From positions 1,178,001 through 1,242,000 of the forward strand of contig NZ_ASWD01000001.1 of assembly GCF_000407485.1 (NCBI RefSeq): a stretch of DNA of 64,000 bases, read 5' to 3'. Origin of the DNA: Enterococcus pallens ATCC BAA-351. GTDB taxonomy: Bacteria > Bacillota > Bacilli > Lactobacillales > Enterococcaceae. Below the pieces are notes generated by a model. That model saw only the letters and a program-made list of their open reading frames with translations. It was not told the DNA's origin and made no database searches. Made by a program: the position numbers and the translations under genes. Below are positions 60,165 to 64,000 of the stretch, piece after piece. Within the stretch, counting starts at the first letter, position 1; each line of letters begins with the position of its first letter.

Positions 60165-61190
60165 TTAGATCATCGCCAACAATTGTTCCACCGATTCCTG
60201 CGTTGTCGCCCACGAGGTAGCAAAACGCACGACGGTATGGCTGTCATCCAGTTTTTCCCAGACAGAAAAGCGAACCTGCTCCTGCAAAGCCTGCATCTTC
60301 TCGTTTTCCAGGATAATGAACTGCTGGTTGGTTAGTGAATCGATAAATATTTGATAGCCCTTTTGCAAAAAGCCATTCTTCAATAATTGTGCCATTTCAA
60401 TCCCGTGGCGGCTAATGTCGAAATACAAATTGTCGCTGAAAAGGGCTAAAAATTGAACGCCTAGTAAACGACCTTTGGCTAAAAGCGCTCCGTGCTGTTT
60501 AATGGTAGAAACAAAATGCTTTGGCATATTTTGCTTAGTGAACACCAGCGCTTCACCGCACAAAGCCCCCACCTTGGTTCCGCCAATATAAAAAACATCG
60601 CATAAACGGGCAAGATCGGCCATGGTTACATCGGTTTCCTCGCTCATTAAGCCATAGCCTAAGCGAGCACCATCCAAATAAAGTGGAAGCTCAAATTCCC
60701 GACAGACAGCTGACAGTGCCGTAAGCTCTTCTAAAGAATAAAGCGTGCCGTACTCTGTAGGATGAGAAATATAGACCATGCCAGGAGCTACCATGTGTTC
60801 GTAGGTGACATCGGCATAAAAATTTTCCACATACTCCCGTACTTGACCCGCATCAATTTTGCCTAAATGATGAGGCAGAGTTAACACCTTATGACCGCAA
60901 AACTCAATGGCGCCAGCTTCATGGGTGCTGATGTGTCCGGTATCAGCTGCCAAAACACCTTCGTAATTTTTCAGCAGTGCTGTAATCACGATTTGATTGG
61001 TTTGAGTGCCGCCCACTAAGAATTTAATTTCCGCCTCTGGGCAGTCCAGCTGTTGGTGAATTTTTGCCATCGCCTGTTGGGTGAAGCTGTCGGTTCCATA
61101 GCCTGGCTCTTGCTGCAGATTGGTTTCCAGCAACAGCTGCAGCACCTTTTCGTGGGCACCTTCAGAATAATCGTTTTCAAATGATAGCAT
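60165..61190 (-). CDS. ltaE: Low-specificity L-threonine aldolase
   Basis: 341 residues, PLP fold-type I beta-eliminating lyase family: N-terminal FENDYSEGAHEKVL, VADTGHISTHEAGAIE-type segment (VLAADTGHISTHEAG) near 80, LDGARLGYG near 168 and the PLP lysine in YIGGTKVGALCG (near 205). It splits threonine or allo-threonine to glycine and acetaldehyde. Its start overlaps the MarR gene stop by one base (minus strand), so the two form an operon. Confidence 0.93.
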   Translation of the reverse strand: MLSFENDYSEGAHEKVLQLLLETNLQQEPGYGTDSFTQQAMAKIHQQLDCPEAEIKFLVGGTQTNQIVITALLKNYEGVLAADTGHISTHEAGAIEFCGHKVLTLPHHLGKIDAGQVREYVENFYADVTYEHMVAPGMVYISHPTEYGTLYSLEELTALSAVCREFELPLYLDGARLGYGLMSEETDVTMADLARLCDVFYIGGTKVGALCGEALVFTKQNMPKHFVSTIKQHGALLAKGRLLGVQFLALFSDNLYFDISRHGIEMAQLLKNGFLQKGYQIFIDSLTNQQFIILENEKMQALQEQVRFSVWEKLDDSHTVVRFATSWATTQESVEQLLAMI

Positions 61191-61633
61191 TAATTTTCCT
61201 CCATTTCCTTGGGAACCACTTGGCCCAAAATTGTTTCAATCGTATTCATAGCTGTTTCCAGCTGAGTAATTTCCTTGGTCTCCAAGGAGTGAAGCAGCTC
61301 TAAAATCTGCTTATTCGACTGTTCTTCAATGTAGCGATTCAACGCTTCGCCTTCATCAGTTAGAAATAGACGAAAGATTCGCTTATCGTTAGGATCATTT
61401 TCTCGCAGGATATAGCCGGCTTTTTCCAATTTGTTGACTATGCGACTCAAGTAGCTGCGATCCATGCGCATGAATTTGGCTAGCTGATTGGCAGTGGTTC
61501 CTTTATTACGGGCAATTTCGCCCAAAATCCGCATGTCAATCATGGAATAGTCCAGATTAAAGACTCTTTTGTCAAATACTCCTAAAATCCGAGTGTAGTA
61601 GCGATTGAACTGCCGAATGTTTTCAATAGTCAT
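61190..61633 (-). CDS. MarR-family transcriptional regulator
   Basis: 147 residues, MarR winged-helix protein: MIDMRILGEIARNKGTTANQ in two pieces (helix 2 region), recognition helix MRMDRSYLSRIVNKLEKAG, wing NDKRIFRLFLTDEG. On the minus strand GGGAG lies eight bases before ATG 61633, favoured over ATG 61639 (two bases from it) and the longer frame to 61690. It is co-transcribed with ltaE and probably represses the pair; ligand unknown. Confidence 0.9.
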   Translation of the reverse strand: MTIENIRQFNRYYTRILGVFDKRVFNLDYSMIDMRILGEIARNKGTTANQLAKFMRMDRSYLSRIVNKLEKAGYILRENDPNDKRIFRLFLTDEGEALNRYIEEQSNKQILELLHSLETKEITQLETAMNTIETILGQVVPKEMEEN

Positions 61634-61855
61634 AAGCATTGCTCCCTCGTATGTTAAAGTAAGCATAATTATTTTAGTGGACTTTGTCAACTGTTTTTTT
61701 GCATTTGATTGGTGATTGTGTTTGGCAAAGCTAAATGGCTTCTATAAACACCCTGAACAGTTTTGAAATTTGTAAGGAGGGACTAGCTATTAATCAACTA
61801 TTGTATTCCCTTTCATGATTGTGCTACCCTTTAGAAGGGGAAATGGGGGATAAGG

Positions 61856-64000
61856 ATGCGTTTGATTGAGCCTTGGGAAAATATTGAGATTACCGTGTTG
61901 ACCGCCAACAGTGTGTGGCAGCATTTTGACAACAATATTCATCTGCTTTATGTTTTGGCAGGAGAAGTGACGATTGAAAAAGAAGACACGGTTTTAGCTT
62001 TGCAGAAAAATGATTTTTACCTTTTATCGAAATCGGCGGTGCATACCGTGTACGCAGAAGATGCTCGTGCTTTTGAGATTGTGCTGCATTACTTCTTTGA
62101 GGATCAGGAGGGAGTTGTGTTTGCGGGAAATTCCGCAACTGAAAGCAAAAGCTTGGATCATCAGGTGATTCAATCCATTGAACAGCTGCTGAAATTGTAT
62201 ATTTTGCAAGACAAGCATCCAGCTGCGGAAGTTTTTGAAGCTTACTTTCATTTGATTCGTTTGCTGGAGAAGGAGTATACGCAGCCAGCCAGTGTGGAAG
62301 AAGAACGCAGTATTAAACAAAAGGTGTATGAGTTAAAGTTCTACATTGATAACAACTTCGATAAGGATATTCGTTTGTCAGATATTGCCAATAAGCTTTA
62401 TATTTCAGAACAGTATTTGTCACGGCTGTTTTCGACCGAAATTGGGATGCCCATGAACGAATATTTGATTCGCAAGCGGTTAGAAAAGGTGCGTAAGGAT
62501 TTGCTGGAAACGGAGAAATCGATCACGGATATTGCTTTTTCGGCAGGCTTTTCCAATATCAACTCCTTTAATCGATTGTTCAAAAAGTACCAGGGCTTGA
62601 CGCCTAGTGAATTTCGCAAGGAAGTAAAGGCTGAAGCCAAGGTGGCACCACAGTACTACAGTTTAGGGGAAGAGGACATTCACAATTTAGCGAGCTATTT
62701 TAAGGAAAAAGAAGCGCAGGTGGATGATGAAACCATTCAAGTCTCAATGCAGCAGGTGCTTCAGCAAAATTTCCAAAAAAATATGATTAATTTGGGTTAC
62801 GCCGGAGATTTGACCCATGCCACCTTCGTTGATCAAATCGGCTATCTGCAGCAGAACAATCCGTTTGCCTATGGGCGAATTTGGGGGCTGTTCAGTGAAA
62901 AAATTCTGGAGCAGGTGGGGGAGCTGTATGATTTTTCAACAGTGGACGAGATTTTGCAGACGATGGTCAAAGCGGGGATTAAGCCTTTTTTGGAGCTGGG
63001 GTTTAAAGGCAAATTGATTCATGAGACGCATACGCAGATTATTAAGAGTCACTTATTTACTCGCAAGTCTAATCAGTTGTCGGATTTGCTGCACCGCTAC
63101 CAAGCTTTTTTCCACCATTGTATCGATGTTTTCGGACTGGAGGAGGTTTCCAGCTGGATTATCGAGATTTGGAAACCTAATCGGCTGGTGCTGCAAACGA
63201 TTGGCTGTGAGGAATTAACTAGGATTGAAGAGCAAGGCAGGGTGCTGAACCTCACGCGGGAAAAGGATTATATCCACGTTTTTTCTTTGATTAAGGAGCT
63301 GATTCAGCAAATTGTTCCCGGCATTCAAGTGGGCGGCTGCGGGTTAAGTCTGGATATTGAGGCCAACGATTTGAGTACCTTCCTAGCTCAGTGGACCAAA
63401 AGCAAGGCGGCACCGGATTTCATCAGTCTAGGAATTTATCCTATGGACGCGGTGAAGCAGCAGATCAATCAGCACAAAAAACGCCACGAGCCGATCTCGC
63501 CGGATTCCAATTACATGTTTCATCGCATGAAAAAGGTTCGGGATATTTTGTCAGAAATTGGCTACCAAGGGAAGGTATACATTACCGAATTTAATGTCAC
63601 CATTTTGAATCGGGACATTATTAATGATACGGCTTTTAAAGGCAGCTATATTCTAAAGAACGTGTTGGCTGTGATTCCTTATTGTGACTTAATCGGCTAC
63701 TGGCAGCTGACGGATTTATCCGTAACCACCTTTGATACAGCTAATAAGGAAATTTTTGGCGGCTCTGGCCTGATTTCTAAAAGCGGCATTCCTAAAATCG
63801 GTTACTATGCGTATCTCTTTTTAAGCAAGCTAAGTGATCAAGTAGTCTATCAGTCGGAGGATTTGTTGATTACTAAGGAAGCCCCGAATCGGATTCAACT
63901 GCTGTGCTTTTCCTACAGCCATCTGAATTCTACCTATTATTATGATTTCAACAGTGCCTTTACGCGAAGAAATGCTTCTGCCTTGTTTGCTTCAGCCAAC
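61856..64000 (+). CDS. AraC-family regulator fused to a GH39-like domain (3' end outside window)
   Basis: At least 715 residues, still open at the window end. N-terminal cupin-like sensing domain (about 1-90, with FYLLSKSAVHTVY), AraC helix-turn-helix pair (about 155-260: LSDIANKLYISEQYLSRLFS, then SITDIAFSAGFSNINSFNRL), then a beta-xylosidase-like GH39 domain from about 285. In GH39 enzymes the acid/base Glu sits in W-N-E-P-N; here the place reads IEIWKPNRL (Trp439), so that Glu is missing. The nucleophile segment YITEFNVT (Glu578) is kept. The domain therefore probably binds a glycoside as a sensor. GGGGG six bases before ATG 61856 supports the start. Confidence 0.88.
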   Translation, partial: MRLIEPWENIEITVLTANSVWQHFDNNIHLLYVLAGEVTIEKEDTVLALQKNDFYLLSKSAVHTVYAEDARAFEIVLHYFFEDQEGVVFAGNSATESKSLDHQVIQSIEQLLKLYILQDKHPAAEVFEAYFHLIRLLEKEYTQPASVEEERSIKQKVYELKFYIDNNFDKDIRLSDIANKLYISEQYLSRLFSTEIGMPMNEYLIRKRLEKVRKDLLETEKSITDIAFSAGFSNINSFNRLFKKYQGLTPSEFRKEVKAEAKVAPQYYSLGEEDIHNLASYFKEKEAQVDDETIQVSMQQVLQQNFQKNMINLGYAGDLTHATFVDQIGYLQQNNPFAYGRIWGLFSEKILEQVGELYDFSTVDEILQTMVKAGIKPFLELGFKGKLIHETHTQIIKSHLFTRKSNQLSDLLHRYQAFFHHCIDVFGLEEVSSWIIEIWKPNRLVLQTIGCEELTRIEEQGRVLNLTREKDYIHVFSLIKELIQQIVPGIQVGGCGLSLDIEANDLSTFLAQWTKSKAAPDFISLGIYPMDAVKQQINQHKKRHEPISPDSNYMFHRMKKVRDILSEIGYQGKVYITEFNVTILNRDIINDTAFKGSYILKNVLAVIPYCDLIGYWQLTDLSVTTFDTANKEIFGGSGLISKSGIPKIGYYAYLFLSKLSDQVVYQSEDLLITKEAPNRIQLLCFSYSHLNSTYYYDFNSAFTRRNASALFASAN

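Noticed and set aside
61771-61795. AAGGAGGG ribosome-like site in the MarR/AraC intergenic region
   Set aside because: No start codon follows at suitable distance and no open frame of note begins there; probably chance or part of the untranslated leader.

Overview
The window reads as chromosomal DNA of a low-GC Gram-positive, most probably an Enterococcus (avium/raffinosus-like group is my guess, from codon style, RBS strength, CcpA-type cre sites and the density of sugar PTS genes; this is inference). No rRNA, tRNA, insertion sequence, phage or CRISPR array was seen. It is a carbohydrate-utilisation region: seven phosphotransferase systems (two mannose-type, one beta-glucoside-type, one fructose-type, two mannitol-type, one glucose-type), nearly all with their own regulator.

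Layout. 1-3037: end of a 2-oxoacid dehydrogenase-type operon (hydroxyacid dehydrogenase, an E2 split into separate lipoyl and catalytic proteins, E3). 3173-3630: wrecked RelB/RelE-type toxin-antitoxin pair. 3668-8153: RpiR regulator divergent from an oxidoreductase plus mannose-type PTS operon. 8202-8727: esterase pseudogene. 9094-14095: two-component system with an ABC/FtsX transporter. 14174-15939: serine hydrolase, and an XRE/DUF2975 pair. 16169-20636: LicT antiterminator, beta-glucoside PTS and 6-phospho-beta-glucosidase, with two RAT/terminator switches. 20774-22165: aldehyde dehydrogenase. 22279-29358: a PRD regulator and fructose-type PTS operon flanked by three paralogous proteins of unknown function. 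30063-32263: HAD phosphatase and a stand-alone GatZ-like protein whose promoter copies the activator-site architecture of the fructose-type PTS operon.

32449-49780: two sugar operons that share a duplicated hxlA-hxlB pair (3-hexulose-6-phosphate synthase and isomerase). One is a sigma-54/LevR-controlled mannose-type PTS operon, the other a mannitol-type operon (IIBC, MtlR, IIA, MtlD-like). An iron alcohol dehydrogenase follows. DeoR regulators here include one with an internal stop and one partial, nearly identical duplicate. 50018-54340: a second hexitol-type cluster with a RPE/AlsE-type epimerase, a third hexuloisomerase-like SIS protein, a MtlD-like dehydrogenase and IIA/IIBC. 54407-60108: DeoR regulator and an operon of TIM-barrel isomerase, MocA-type oxidoreductase, alpha/beta hydrolase and glucose-type IICBA. 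60165-61633: threonine aldolase and MarR regulator. 61856-end: a large AraC regulator fused to a GH39-like domain, running off the window.

The most unusual ideas are: hexulose-phosphate (RuMP-type) chemistry attached to PTS-driven sugar or hexitol uptake, with an alcohol dehydrogenase that could handle formaldehyde; the paired operator/promoter modules linking the fructose-type PTS to GatZ; a 150-bp tandem structured leader inside the fructose-type operon; and a three-member unknown protein family, one member of which has a homopolymer tract controlling its C-terminus.
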